NCBI GenBank assembly: GCA_036245525.1 | Contig: BTPG01000007.1 | Span: 166,184,976 to 166,248,975, forward strand | Direction of reading: 5' to 3' | Source: Semisulcospira habei | Lineage: Eukaryota; Mollusca; Gastropoda; Semisulcospiridae | DNA: 64,000 nt | Part shown: positions 18,242 through 31,000 of the stretch, piece after piece | Layout of the letters: the number at the start of each line of letters is the position of its first letter | Position numbering within the stretch: the stretch's first letter is position 1 | Translations under genes and position numbers: made by a program | Notes under the pieces: model-generated | The model's database searches: none | What the model was told of the DNA's origin: nothing | Seen by the model: the letters and a program-made list of their open reading frames with translations, nothing else

Positions 18242-18620
18242 GCAGGGGCGGTTCTAGGGGGGTGTAGGTTCCAGGGGTTCTGGACACCCCCCCCCACCCC
18301 CAAGTTTAATATTTTGGCGAGTCTTCACACACGCACTGACACTGCCCCCCCCCCCCCACCCCTCCATCCCTTTCAATTTCAAGTTTTCGGACCCTGGAAG
18401 CAAGGTCTAACGACGGGGAGGCCTTTTGTATCAGGTTGAAGGTCCCAAACAAAAAGTTGGAACACACACTCCCCCCCCCCCCCCACCCCTTTCCGTTTTT
18501 TTTTCTTCCCCTAGAAGCACCGTCTAGCGTCGGAGAGGCCTTCTGTATCAGGTTGAAGATTCCCAAACAAAAAGTTGAACCCCCCCCCCCCCTTCGAGGT
18601 AGCTGATCCGCCCCTGCTAG
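18242..18620. mobile_element. GGGGCGG-ended MITE with internal duplication
   Basis: Ends GCAGGGGCGG and CCGCCCCTGC are inverted. Inside, a block of about 110 bp (GAGGCCTTTTGTATCAGG; CCCAAACAAAAAGTTG) is present twice in tandem, each followed by a C run. Confidence 0.6.
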
Positions 18621-18693
18621 GCGCCTTACAATGACTAAAGACTAAAAAGGTGTCATGCACAATCAAAAGTCAGTTTACCATACAAAACAAATT

Positions 18694-18758
18694 GTGTGCG
18701 GGTCTGTGATTTCGGACCTTACGACCCAAGGCCGTAAGGTCCAAATCACAGCCTAGCA
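18694..18758. repeat. GGACC hairpin family
   Basis: GGTCTGTGATTTCGGACCTT faces AAGGTCCAAATCACAG. Confidence 0.8.
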
Positions 18759-18806
18759 AACATTATAATCATCTGCTCTCCTTCACCTTCAAACTACACA
18801 TGATAC

Positions 18807-19355
18807 GGGGTGTAGGGGGCTCTGGATAGAGGTAGCACCTTTGCTGTTCGGCAGCTGCGTCCTACATAGGACGGACGGGCATCACTGGTCCTCATCCATC
18901 TCCTTAATCTCTCACGTGCTGGCTCCAAGCGCCACACCCTGGCAAACCACCTCAGCTGGTGGGCTAAACCACGTGAGGGGGTGGTGTTCACATTGCACCA
19001 CTAGGCGGATGAGCTGTTTCTGACAGCCAACGGCTAGAGGACGGAGGAGATCAGGTTGGATCCAACGGCCAAATGTGGGGGAGTAAACCCTTCAAACCAG
19101 GAGTGGAGCCCCGAAGGCAGACAGCTGCCTGTATTCACGCACTGTTCTGGCAGCTCCTGCAGCCAAACTGGTGCCAAACGTACTGCTTTGCATTCCTTTG
19201 GATACATCAGCGAGGCCGAGAGGGGGATCTTGACGACTGGGCACCCCAGGATCTCCATACACTTCGCCCAGGCTTGCGCCCTGGAGAGGTCACTCCAGTG
19301 ACTGACCCAGCAAGCGCATATACTCCATTGTCTTCCGAGACAGGATGCCAAACAA
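18807..19355 (+). mobile_element. 546-bp nonautonomous retroposon, copy 2
   Basis: Near-identical to 10139-10684, flanked by a different duplication, ACACATGATAC (18796-18806 and 19356-19366). A-rich end GCCAAACAAA. Different target duplications prove two independent insertions. Confidence 0.88.
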
Positions 19356-19379
19356 ACACATGATACCTACCGCTAATCA

Positions 19380-19920
19380 AATACAAGGACCAACGCTGGC
19401 CACCAAGGAGACCTTAGCGGGTCAGCAAAGGGTGTGTCATGAACACGACTGACAGAACTGATCAAGACTTAACTTATTGCCTCCACTGACGGTCAAAGTC
19501 CTGGCAGCGTTCTTAGATCTTACTCTGTCACCCCTCAACAGTGGTCCACTCACTCCAGTGATTTAATCCATTCGTGTCTGAACTTCCCAGTGAATATCAT
19601 GTCATGACCTTGCCCTAATAGTGCGCGCACCGGCTCTGTATCGGCAATGAGTAGTAGTAACAGGTCAAATATCCACGCCGAAGCAGACGACATAGAACTG
19701 ACTCTCTGGGCACTTTTCCGGGTATGTAATGCTATAACTGATTGAATTTGTCATGTGATTTACCGGGTCCGGTTTTGTGTTACTGCCACTGACTGCTTGA
19801 TATATTAATAATCACTTGAAATACATGATGAATTAAATTTAAAGGCTGCGCGCCGTCTGTCGGCCGCGTTAGGCACCACTGACCCGTTCAGTGCCGAGAA
19901 AATGTGACTGAGTACATCAC
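19380..19920. other. Intergenic, nothing recognised
   Basis: No gene, hairpin or tandem repeat supported. Confidence 0.5.
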
Positions 19921-19926
19921 CCAACT

Positions 19927-19994
19927 GCAAGAGGTATATAGATCCTCATGAGCCCTCGCAGGTGCAGGGGTTCATGAGGTACTATGCCTCTTGC
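19927..19994. repeat. CATGAG hairpin family
   Basis: GCAAGAGGTATATAGATCCT faces AGGTACTATGCCTCTTGC, with CATGAGCCC inside. Further copies near 26213, 28520, 48347, 50537 and 55545. Confidence 0.8.
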
Positions 19995-20138
19995 TGACAC
20001 CACGTCGAATCCATGTCAGTTTCTGGGACATTTTTGTTGTTGTTGGTATACTGAGAAATAACGAAGCCGCGGCCGGATTGCAGAGTCGACTAAAACTCAC
20101 TGTGCCAGCCGTCTGCTTCAACCGGCACCGCTGAACGG

Positions 20139-20354
20139 ATAAACCCTTTTATCCCCAAGGTCCCATTGATCAAATTTTGGAGGTGTTGCCTAATGACTAT
20201 GTACCAATTGCCGGAGATTGATTGACCATGATAATTCAAGGGTGGTGCCAGATTAGCTTGGCGCCTCCCAATCCGCGCCGCCAAATCAGTCTGGTACTGA
20301 CATCATGGTCAACTTCAATCTCCTCTTGTTTGGCCTTGGGGCTAAATGGGTTAA
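20139..20354. mobile_element. TTAA-P1 MITE
   Basis: ATAAACCCTTTT left end (TTAA mutated), GGGGCTAAATGGGTTAA right end, diverged central palindrome. Confidence 0.75.
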
Positions 20355-20359
20355 GCCAT

Positions 20360-21990
20360 ATTTCCCAGAGAAAAGTTGTATTCGCTTATTACACGGTATT
20401 TATTTAGTACTAAGTACTAACGTCTTCCTTCCTTGAACATCGGTGCGGCTGAGGCCCGGCTGGCTACCGCCGGGCGAGCGGCGCCCGGCGGCCCAATGAG
20501 ACCGGCCCAAGTGACCTAAGTTTGATGTAACGGTTTTTATTGATTTATTAGTAAAGAATAACGTCACTGGTGCCGAATCTAGTGTGTTGACGTATTCACT
20601 GATTGATTGATCGATTGACTGACTGATTCACCGTGGCCCGTGATTGGTCAGTCTCAGTCAGTGACTGAGTGCTCTGCAGTTCAAGTCGAGTCTGTGAAGT
20701 TACACTATCATGCCATTTGATTAGCCTTAGCAGTCTAGCCTAGGCACACTGTGTGGCGGAAGGTTTGACTCAGTACCGGCAACGACCTGGCCGGGCACAT
20801 GATGAGACAGTTTGCTGAGTCTCAGTGATTAACTGGTAAAACAGCGCCATCTGCGGCCGGCCGGGCATTGAGCAAAGTCAGTACTTGAATAAAACGGCTC
20901 GTCCCGCCGTGGGTTCAGTTCGGCGCATCACAGGCTATATGAAGTTCAGGTCATTTCAAAGATCGGTCAAGATGACTCGACCTACTCAATTCAGTGACCC
21001 CCCTTTTTTTAAACTTAAATTTTATTTAAAGAAAATCGGCTGCGTGAGCGTTCAGTCTGCGCCGGCACTTGCCCAAAGCGAAAGTAGCCGTCAACTCTTG
21101 AACCGTCCAGACACCGTGAACTGCCACAAAAATTTTGAGTAAGCTGGGTTCTCGGTGTCTCACCGTTGTGGACGTCGTATGGATCGTAGTACTGCACTAT
21201 TGCAAATATGCACACGTATAACGTTACGAAAACAATGGTACCTGCTTACGATGATACACGATACGGTGTATGACTGCTAGACTTGGTTCATTCAGGTCAC
21301 GATCCCCACTATGATATGACCGGCCACTGACCTCAGGTACTAATCTGTCAGACAAGCGCACAGGTTACGCCCCCTTTTCACACACTGTTATCTGTTAGCC
21401 TCTTGCAGCATAAAACTATGAACGAAGAACTTTTCTTCCAAAACAAAAAATCCACGCGGAGCACATCACAGGAGAAGCTATTTCAGCAATTCTTAAAAAA
21501 ATTAAGAGTTAGCGTTCTTCACAACACTCAAATGCACTAAGTACCCTATGACAAAACTGTCGTCTGCAAGCCTGCATACAACCGTGCACATGCCCCAATT
21601 AGGCTCCCATGAACACACTAGGTCGACTAAAATTACCCAGATTTTGCTCTTTTTCACACCACCTGTCATGCCTTTTGTTGCTCAAAACGCCAAAAAAGGC
21701 ACACAATTGAAGTTTTACACCCTAAAAAAATGGCAAAAAGGGAGGAAATTTTTTGAACTATTTCTGACCGAAAAGTTACTACATGCACCGGAAGCAATTG
21801 CCCTGTGTGGCCTGTACTGAAAGAAGTACCGAAAAGTTGCCGGAAGACGACAAGAATAACCTCCCCCTTTCGACCAGACGAGAAAGAAAATTGAGCTGTC
21901 TCATGTAACACGCATTAGTACAATACTACATTCAACAGCTTCTTGATTTGTTCCACAGATTGGAAGCTTTTTTGTCAGTTGTTTCGTCAA
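20360..21990. other. Upstream region of TMEM120, no gene seen
   Basis: Contains a GC-rich stretch at 20440-20510 and a GATT/GACT-rich tract at 20590-20630. I could not identify a promoter motif or an upstream non-coding exon with confidence. Confidence 0.4.
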
Positions 21991-22007
21991 CTTTAGACGC
22001 ACACGCG

Positions 22008-22079
22008 ATGGCTGATGGCGATTTTGACACGTGTCTTCAGGACTGGGAAGACTTGGAAAAAGAATTTGTTCAGCTCGAG
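22008..22079 (+). CDS. TMEM120: TMEM120 exon 1
   Basis: 24 codons from ATG, donor GTATGA, phase 0. Confidence 0.94.
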
Positions 22080-25000
22080 GTATGAGAAAAAGGTTAAATG
22101 AATGGAATGATTGAATCGAATGATTGAATTGCATTATCTTAGTTTATTTTGTAATCGGCCGTTTTCTCTTTGGAAAGTAATATATTGTTTAGAATGTGTC
22201 GAACACTAGTTCCATTGATTGTGTTTGGTTTTTTCCCCTTTATGTCTTGCTCGCAGAAAACGCTCAAGCCGATCCCAGCACGGATTATACAGTGGACTGT
22301 GGCCTTTGGTTTCGCGGTTGGTTTCACCGCCACACCTCTTTTGAGCCAAATACATGATACATCACTACTATGAGAAATATGAGGGAGTAAAGTCTGCCAT
22401 CTGCGGGCAATGGCTTAATTTCTTTTCCTTATAGCAATTTAGCATGCTTGTAAATTATTATTCTCTAACCCCCTTATGCATGCAGACACCGGCACAGTGT
22501 ACTGCAGGTGGCTGCATGTACAAGGGAGTTAATTCATGGTATGTTTTCAGGATGAACACAAAAATTATGAGAAGATTCTGGAGCAGATGACCCGATCTCA
22601 AAAGAAATGTGTTGCCAGCATTGCACACCATCGCTATCGCATTCGTCGTATCATGGAATCTTTGAAAAAGTGAGTGTTCATGCAGTCATGTTACAGAGTT
22701 GCCAACCACTACGGAATTTCCGTAGTTTACTACGGAAGTAGATGTGTTACTACGGAGCTACGGAAGTAGTAAAAATACTACGGAAAAGCAAAACCAATAG
22801 TTTAAAAAAAAAAAAAAAAAATTTAAGGTTCTTTGAGCGCCCGTGGCTACAGTGTAGGCTGCTGGCCGAGTCAAGGTCACGGTCACCCAACTAAGTTACT
22901 GATCACAGCTTCCAGTGGTGTTAGGCTTTGAACCAATCATTGTGAAGCCGATTCGCACCAAACAAACTCGTCGGCCTGTGGTTTCCGACAGGTCGTATTC
23001 TTTTTTCCAAATAATATGAATTTTTCTTTGCATCATAAATATCGTTGTTGTTAACATAATCCAAGTGTTTATTTTAGTTTAAAGCTGTGGGTGAAGTTGT
23101 ACAATAAAAGATATTCTAATCTGACAAAAAATGCAATTATTTTGTTAAATTGGTACATAAAATAATAATTTATATGATTTCCTAATTTATCATTATCATT
23201 AATAGTAGTTGCCTTTTAAATCTAGAAATAAAGTAAATGTTGGAGTTGGTCAAATTAAAACAATAACAAGGGGAGTAAGCACACTAGAACAATTTGCTTG
23301 ATTACGTCCCTTTATTTAAACCAACCTGTCGGTGTCTGCTTTCCCTTGGTTGGACCTAAGTGCAATGATCAGAAAATTTCGCAATGTGCAAGTTTAAAAA
23401 AAAAATTAACAAAATTAAGTGGAGGAGAAGGGGGGGGGGGGGGCGCCCAACCATTATTTAACCCATTACAGAGATGTGCAAACTATATGTGTCCTGGTCA
23501 GTGATGTGTGTGTGTGTGTGTGTGTCATTTTTATTTTTGCGCTCGTGCTAATATAAAAGGCACAATATAAAAAAGTGCAGAAATAATAGGTAACAATAGT
23601 AATAGTATTACTGAAATTTTAATAGTATTACTGAAATTTCAAATGGCTAATACTGAAACTTCAAATTGTGGGTAGGCATGCCTGATGGAGGATTAAACGA
23701 TGTGACCCGGCACGTCAATGGAAGTCGCCACAAAAGCCGAAGCCATTGTAATCCAGAAAAATTTGTGCCATCTCAGTCTCTTCCCGTTTTTTTCAAAGAA
23801 ACAGACTTATGTCATCCGGACTGAAACGCTGTTCACCACGTTTGTAGCGGAACACAATCTACCTGCATCCGTAGCGGACCATTTCAACAACTTGTGCAAA
23901 AAAATGTTTCCGGATACCAACATGCAGGGTGTGCCCTGCTATGAAACAAAACTGTCAGATAGTGTGGAAGAAATGTAAGGCAGCAATGAGGACTGCAGCG
24001 ACGCGCATTGACTACTGAAATTGACTACTGAAATTGACGCGCATTGACTACTGAAATTGTCATAAAACTACTGAAATTCTACATTTTGACTACTGAAAAA
24101 AAAAAATTGGGGTTGGCAACTCTGTCTGATAAGAGCAAGTTTAAGTTAAATGAGTTTATTGTGTGGAGTCCTGACTGATATGCACTAAATGTCAGTAACA
24201 GAGAGGGCCATATCAAAATCAGTTACCTATAGTTTCAATGTGTAGGGAACAATTATTGTAACTGTGATTATTATTTTATTTATAAATCTCATTAATAACT
24301 AAAAAGAATTTAAAGAGAAAGGAAAAATAATTGTTGTATCACCTTTCTTTTTCACAAATAGGTCACAAAAGTACCTGACAGTGGAACAACAAGAACAGGC
24401 CCAGGAACTTCAGAAGAAAATCAGTGATCGCAAAGACACCTTTCGGGAGATGGAGGAAAGCCTCCCTCACAAAAATGGGTAGGTGCCTGCATGGCTGTTT
24501 CTTCCAACACAATCAGATACACTAAAACAAAATGTATAGATTTACTGTGATAGTTCAAGGGTAGTGCCAGAATAGTTTGCCGCCTGTAGGGGGTAAGCTA
24601 TTCTGGAATCACCCTTGAGCTATCATGGTCAATATTTTCCTCCTGAAATATAATGTAGCCTTTAAAGGATAATTTGTCAAATTTGGAAGTTTGACCTTAG
24701 GGCTTGAAGTGTTAAAGCCCTTGACTGAACTTATTGACTATCTGTTCAGTGGGATGGTAGGCTACTTTGACTGCACAGTCAAACCTATCAAGGTGACTTT
24801 TTGTATAATGTGACCTGTCTAACCAGACCACACATTTTTGGTCCCATGGTCTTCTTTTATAGTCCTTTGGGTGGTAGCCTTACACATGTTTGTATTTGTA
24901 ATGTGTAACGTAAACCACATCATTGAATGTTGTTGTGGGTTTTTTTTGTCTCAAGCATCTACCTGAGCATTATCCTGGGTCAAGTCAACATTTCTCTCCT

Positions 25001-28000
25001 TGACAAGGCAGACAAGTAAGCATTTCCCTTTCCTGTTGCTGTAGATATTTTAACCCTTAGGATGTTGGTAGCATTTTTTGCCGTGATGATTCTCATTGCA
25101 ACTAAAACCACTATTGACACCCAAAGGGTTAAAGAAAAAAAAAGATAGTTCAGGCAACCCTTGTTATCTGGTGGTACAAATAAGCACTGGCTGATTCATC
25201 GGTTTGTGGAGGGGGGGGGGGGGGGGGCTCATGGATGGAGTGTCTCATCTGCTGCCCATTGTGAAATTGAATGGGGGACGAGGGAGGTGGGGTCCCTGAC
25301 AGTTCTTTGGAAGGAGTTCTTTGGATGACTTACGTTTGGCTGTTGGTAGCGTTTTTTTGTCACGATAGAGGTATCGTGCCCAAATAGCACTGCCGACAGT
25401 CAAAGGGTTAATTAACTTGCCGTAAGACACTGGGTGGTGAGATCCTACCAGCCAAGGTTTGCTTGCAGTGCGTGTGCTTGGCTATTTTTAGTGCAGAATC
25501 TGTCGATACATGCCGTTCCTTGGCATGCACACCGGATCCAGAAGTGAATTCTTATACAGAACAGTTACTTAGTAGGCAAATAGTTAAAGAGGTAGTCTCC
25601 CAAATTTGGTACTTTGCCATTATATCCTTGATAAATTATTATTATAATTATCATTGTTATATTATTATTATAATTTTCATAATTATTTCTGGATTTCAGG
25701 TATCGCTACAAACAGGAGTATGAGAAGTTCAAGCTGACAGTGACCTACGTGGTTATGTGCTTGGCACTCATCATCAATTTCATCAGTGGCTACAGGTATT
25801 TATCTCCCCTTAGCCAGGGCTGCCAGTATAATCTTCAGAGGAGAACTCATGATTCAGGATGTTTAACCCCTTCACTGCCAGTTGACGCAGAATGTTTTTG
25901 AAATTATATTTATAAATTCAATGTCATAGATCCCCAGAATTTAAAGGAACAAGGCTGTTAGTGTTAACCCTTATCATTTGGAATACACCTGTGTGTGAAA
26001 TAAGTTTGACTGAAATAGTTCAAGGGTAGTGCCAGAATAGCTTGGCGCCTCTAGGCGCCAAGCTATTCTGGCACCACCTTTGAACTAAAGCCATTGGTCT
26101 ATATCCTTATCTGTAGGTACTATAATCTAGCTTGCATATGGCAGTGTACAAATTTGAAGCTTTTAGCCTCGGTATGATATGGGTTAAAGGAACATGGGTA
26201 CATAGAGCATCAGCAAGAGGCATAGATCCTCATGAGCCCCCGCAACTGCGGGGGCTCATGAGGGTCTGTACCTCTTGCAGTTTGATTATGCTTAGTTTTT
26301 CTCAGCAGTGAAGGAGACTCCAAGCTTGATACAATACAAATCAAAGATTAACACATTTGTGACATGCCACATCATAAAGCTGTGTATCCGACCCAACGTA
26401 GCATGCTTCATTTATGTGATAACAAAATGTCACTCTATCCCAAGGCATCAAGCTTTAACACCCACAGCACATTTTGAAGGAATATACGTTTTTTACATGC
26501 ATACAACAGCCTTCTCTGTATATATTTCAGTTTTAATTATGTTTGTGTTGCTGGTACAGATGGGTGGATGCGTTGCTCAATTTTCTGCTGGTCTGGTACT
26601 ATTGCACTCTCACCATTCGGGAAAGTATCCTCATCGTCAATGGCTCAAGGTTAGTCACAGTTTCGCTCTCTCTTCTACTGTCTGTAACACAATTTGTATA
26701 CCCCCTCCCCCTGTCATACATTCATTGTTGACATGCTAAAACAGGATACAGATTGACCATGACAGTGCAGTAGTGTTGCTAAAAAACTTTTGCACCTCTA
26801 TGCTAGGGTTTTCATTAACGGAAAATTCGACATGTTTGACTTGCATATTTGGACAGGGACAAAAAAAAAAATGGAAGGCTGCCCGTCATGGGGATGGACG
26901 GATCTTGAGACTTATCCCTGCCATGTTTCAAGTACGCGACGGACTGTATAGTGCCTGGGAGGACTTTTTTTTGTCATGCTGTCTTGATTCTTATGCACAT
27001 GACATTCCCGTTCATTCATGCCTTGACTGCTTACTGACGATACCGCTGGGCAGAAAAGGTGCTTGTGTCTTTTCTGCCAAGTGGCATTATCAGTACCAGG
27101 GTTAAGGACTAAGGGTCAAATGCTTTCCTGCCATTGCCTGCAAAAAGAAACTCGTACGCTGTCGGTACCAATGACAAACAAATTTTAAATCCTAGTGGAA
27201 AGGCTGCTTTAGGCACCTTGCTATGCTGGCATCACCCTTGAACTAAAATGATTGCTCTGACTTTTGAATTGTTGTGTATTTGATGAAGTAGAACTCCCAC
27301 ATATCTGAATTTCACTCCCTGTATGAATGCTGCATGAGCAGTTGGTTTTCTTGTTGCAGAATCAAGGGTTGGTGGTTAACACATCACTTCATCTCTACTG
27401 TTTGTGCCGGCATCAGTCTCATCTGGTAAGTAATGCTTGTGATATGCTTAAAGATTATCCATAAAGCAGAATTACCGTAATTACCCTAAATATTCGACAG
27501 CTCCAAATATTCGACCTCAGCCCATTTTTCAGGAATTTTCACCCAAAACCAACTTTTAAATATTCGACCACCATCCAAAAATTACATGTCCTGAAATATT
27601 CGACCACAACCCGAAAATGCCATGTCCTCAGATATTCGACCGCCACCCAGATTGCACATAAATTATTCATTCAAAGCCCTTCAAAAAAGTTTTAAAATCT
27701 CAGCTTGTGAAGTCTACTTTCAGAATGTTTACCGAATGGTACAATCCTGTCAATGAATCCTGACATTTATGCCACACGAGCTCTGTGAGACAGAGTACTC
27801 ACATGCAGCCACAAACCTGTACTTTGGTTCTGCTTATTCATAGATGTAAATAAGCCAAGGGCCAGTGGAATGTTCTCAGAGTGTCGACTTTTGCCTTTAG
27901 GATGCTGTGTGCACTGTGCGTGCCTCCAACCATCTGAGGATGCAGATGGAACCGTGGTCAACCAGCGAGAGGCATAGGATCATATGAGCCCCTGTGTCTG

Positions 28001-31000
28001 TAGTGATTCACGACACTCTGTCTCTTACATACATGCATGAGCGACCTGTCCTGACGAGCAAAACGAATGAGACATTTTTGGAATCATAGGGATTACTTTG
28101 GTGTTGATGATTTAAAAAAGATCGATTTTCATTTGCATGTCACGATACATATCATGTTTCTTTGACCTGATTCTGAATTATGCATAACTAGAATTGTATG
28201 TGTTTTGCTTTGCATGACACATGTAACTCTATGTGTTTGGTTTCAGGCCAGATGGTGAGACATACCAAAAGTTTCGAGTGCAGTACATGATGTTCACACT
28301 TTATCTCAGTAAGTGCACTCTCATTTTTAAACCATTGGCGCACAATGACTTTAGGAGGAATCTGTAAAGACAGTGTTCCAGGTGTGGGAGATGGATCAGC
28401 CATATCAGTTCAAGGGAAATGCCAGATTAGATTAGCTTGGCACCTTCCAAAGTTGTCATTCTGAAAGTTTTATAAATTTAATGCCAAAAAACAGGAAAAC
28501 CTCAGATACCCAGTAGGGTGAACAAAAGGCAGATCCTCATGCCTCCCCCCCCCCCCCCCAACCCCCTCCCACCCCCCCGACCCCGCATTTGTGGGGGCCC
28601 ATGAAGATCTATGTCTCATGCAGTTGTGTGATGGTTTCTGCATCTCAGCAGTGAAAAGGTAGTAATTTTTGGCTCCCATGCGATAGCAAAAGTGAGCCTA
28701 CGTAATGGGCTATCCGGTGTCTGTCGTCCGTGATAAACTTTAACATTGGCATTTTCTCGGAGACTATTGAAGCCTCAGACTTCAAACTTGGCCCAAGGGT
28801 ACTTTACAGTAAAACCTTTCTAAACATACCAGGGCTTCTGTTTTCACAACAGGTTAAAGGGCCTGTAGACCCCCAGGTATAAATTTTAGAGGGTACACAG
28901 ACCCCCACTCTGAGCATAATAAAATTTATGTAAGAAAAACTGCATCATCTGTATGTTTTTTTAAATAAATTAACTCATTTCGCTCGGCTCTCCTCTTTAA
29001 ATTTGTTGTGACAGTGTGTGTGTGTCTTTTCTTTGATACTGATTTTTTAACTGTTGAGCTATCATGCAAAAGCCTGTCTCCCTCTCCGTCTCTCTCTCAC
29101 AGAAAAACACATATATGTATTTATCTGTATATCTTTTGATAATGTATTGTAACAGAATATATAGCCTTTTCTGCTGAATGCAGATTGACAACCAAAGTCT
29201 GACTTGTCTAAACTGTGTGTGTGTGTGTGTGTGAACTAATGTACATAAAATGAATTTTGTTTTCTCAAAACACATTACCGATGGTATTACACTTAGGAAA
29301 TGGCTCTTAGCTAGCCTAATTTTAGCCAAATTTGGTTGTGTCCGTATACGGTATCGTTGGCAGGAGTGGGGCGCCATAGAATAGGCCACCGCCCGAATAG
29401 CCTCCCCTTCTTCCCATCCGGTGCGAAATACCCGTCATACCTCAGTTTAGTTCTTAGCTGGCCGAGTTCGGTTGCGTTCGCTTCGAGCTCCGTTCTGAAT
29501 TGACCGGTCGCTATCGACTTTGGATGCTCTTGCTTCTGCACTCAGCGGCTACTCGTCTTCGCCTGTGTCTGTTCTTCACCGAGCCTGGCGGTTTCTGGTG
29601 ACGGGAACTTGCAGTGGGGACTCAGTCTTGCCTAAGCGCGGCTTCGACTTTGCTGCCGGCCGGTCGGACTTAGCGGCGAGCTGCCTTTTTGCGTCGGGGT
29701 CTTCGCTTCGCTGGAGAGACGTGGGTTGACTCCTTTCCTGACATGGACAGGTAATATCTCGGTGCATGCCCTCGACCGGCGTTCTGGGTGGGAAAGAGCG
29801 CCGAGCGTCGGCACGTGCGGTGCACTCGGTTCGTTTTTCGAGTAGGATCGATACATTTCGCGGGCGGTCTTTTATTGCGTGGCCTTAGAGGCCACGCTCG
29901 CTCGTCCTTCATTATGCTATCTTGTTCCAGATACAAGGTTCGTACCTGCACGAGGTGTCGTGATTTCCAATGGCCCTCGGACGAACACGAGTTTTGCCTA
30001 CCCTGCTCCGGTTGTGATTCAACCCATACCTGTGATGTCTGCGCCTCATGGCCGGAGGAAGAGTGGTCGGACCTGTGGCGCTTTTACTGCAGGGAACGTC
30101 CGAGGCCTATACAAGACCGGCCGACCGTGACGACCAACGCTAAGGAGAGAACCAAGTCAGTAGCAGGGACTTCGTTGTCCCACAGAGACCATTCCAGGCC
30201 TAGCAGAAGTAACCTGACTGAGACGACCGGAGGTCCGAAGGTGGGACCCATGTCAGTAGTAGGGACTTCGTTGTCCCGCAGAGACCATTCCAGGCCTGGC
30301 AGTAGTAACCTGGCAGAGACGACCGAATGTAAGAAGGTGCGTGCCAAGTCCGTAACAGAGACTTTGTTGCCCCATGGAGAACGTACGAAGCCTGCCAGAG
30401 AGCGCCTGTCAGAGAAGTCTAGAGGTTACAAAGGGACTTCGTTGTCCCGCAGAGACCATAGGTCACCTCCGAGAGTTCGCTCCTTAGAGGCGACCACGGG
30501 CAACAATGGAGGACCCAAGTCAGGGCCTATGTCTGTGACGAACATGTTGCCGGAGCCTGGAAGTTCGTCAGCGGCTGAGTTGACTGACAATCCGTTAGTG
30601 CAAGAAGCGGCAACCAGTGATAATGCCGCAGCGGTGGCGGCACTTGACGACCCCACGACGCTACCAGCCCTCGCTCAGTCGGAAGATCGCAGGCTCGACA
30701 AGTATAAGCGCCTGCGGGAGGGACGGCTGTCGGGGACACTGGTCCATGAGGAGCAGCGGGACTCGACCTCGAGTGCGGCCTTGGATGTCAACTGGCCGCA
30801 GGATAGAGCGGACAAGCGTCGCACAGAGAGATTGCCGCCTTGCCAAGTCTCAGGCCCCCGGGGGGCGGGCAAGCCGGCTTCGAACACGCGCCCTTCCTCC
30901 AGATCTCAGGTTAGAGGGGATACTTCTGTTTCTCCCTGCCGAGCGCGGGACCACAGCCCACGCGTCAGATACAGTTTGGAAAGACGACGATCGACCTCAC

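Noticed and set aside
26308..26739. 143-codon frame overlapping TMEM120 exon 6
   Set aside because: It runs through the intron 5 / exon 6 boundary in the wrong frame; the true exon is 26560-26649.
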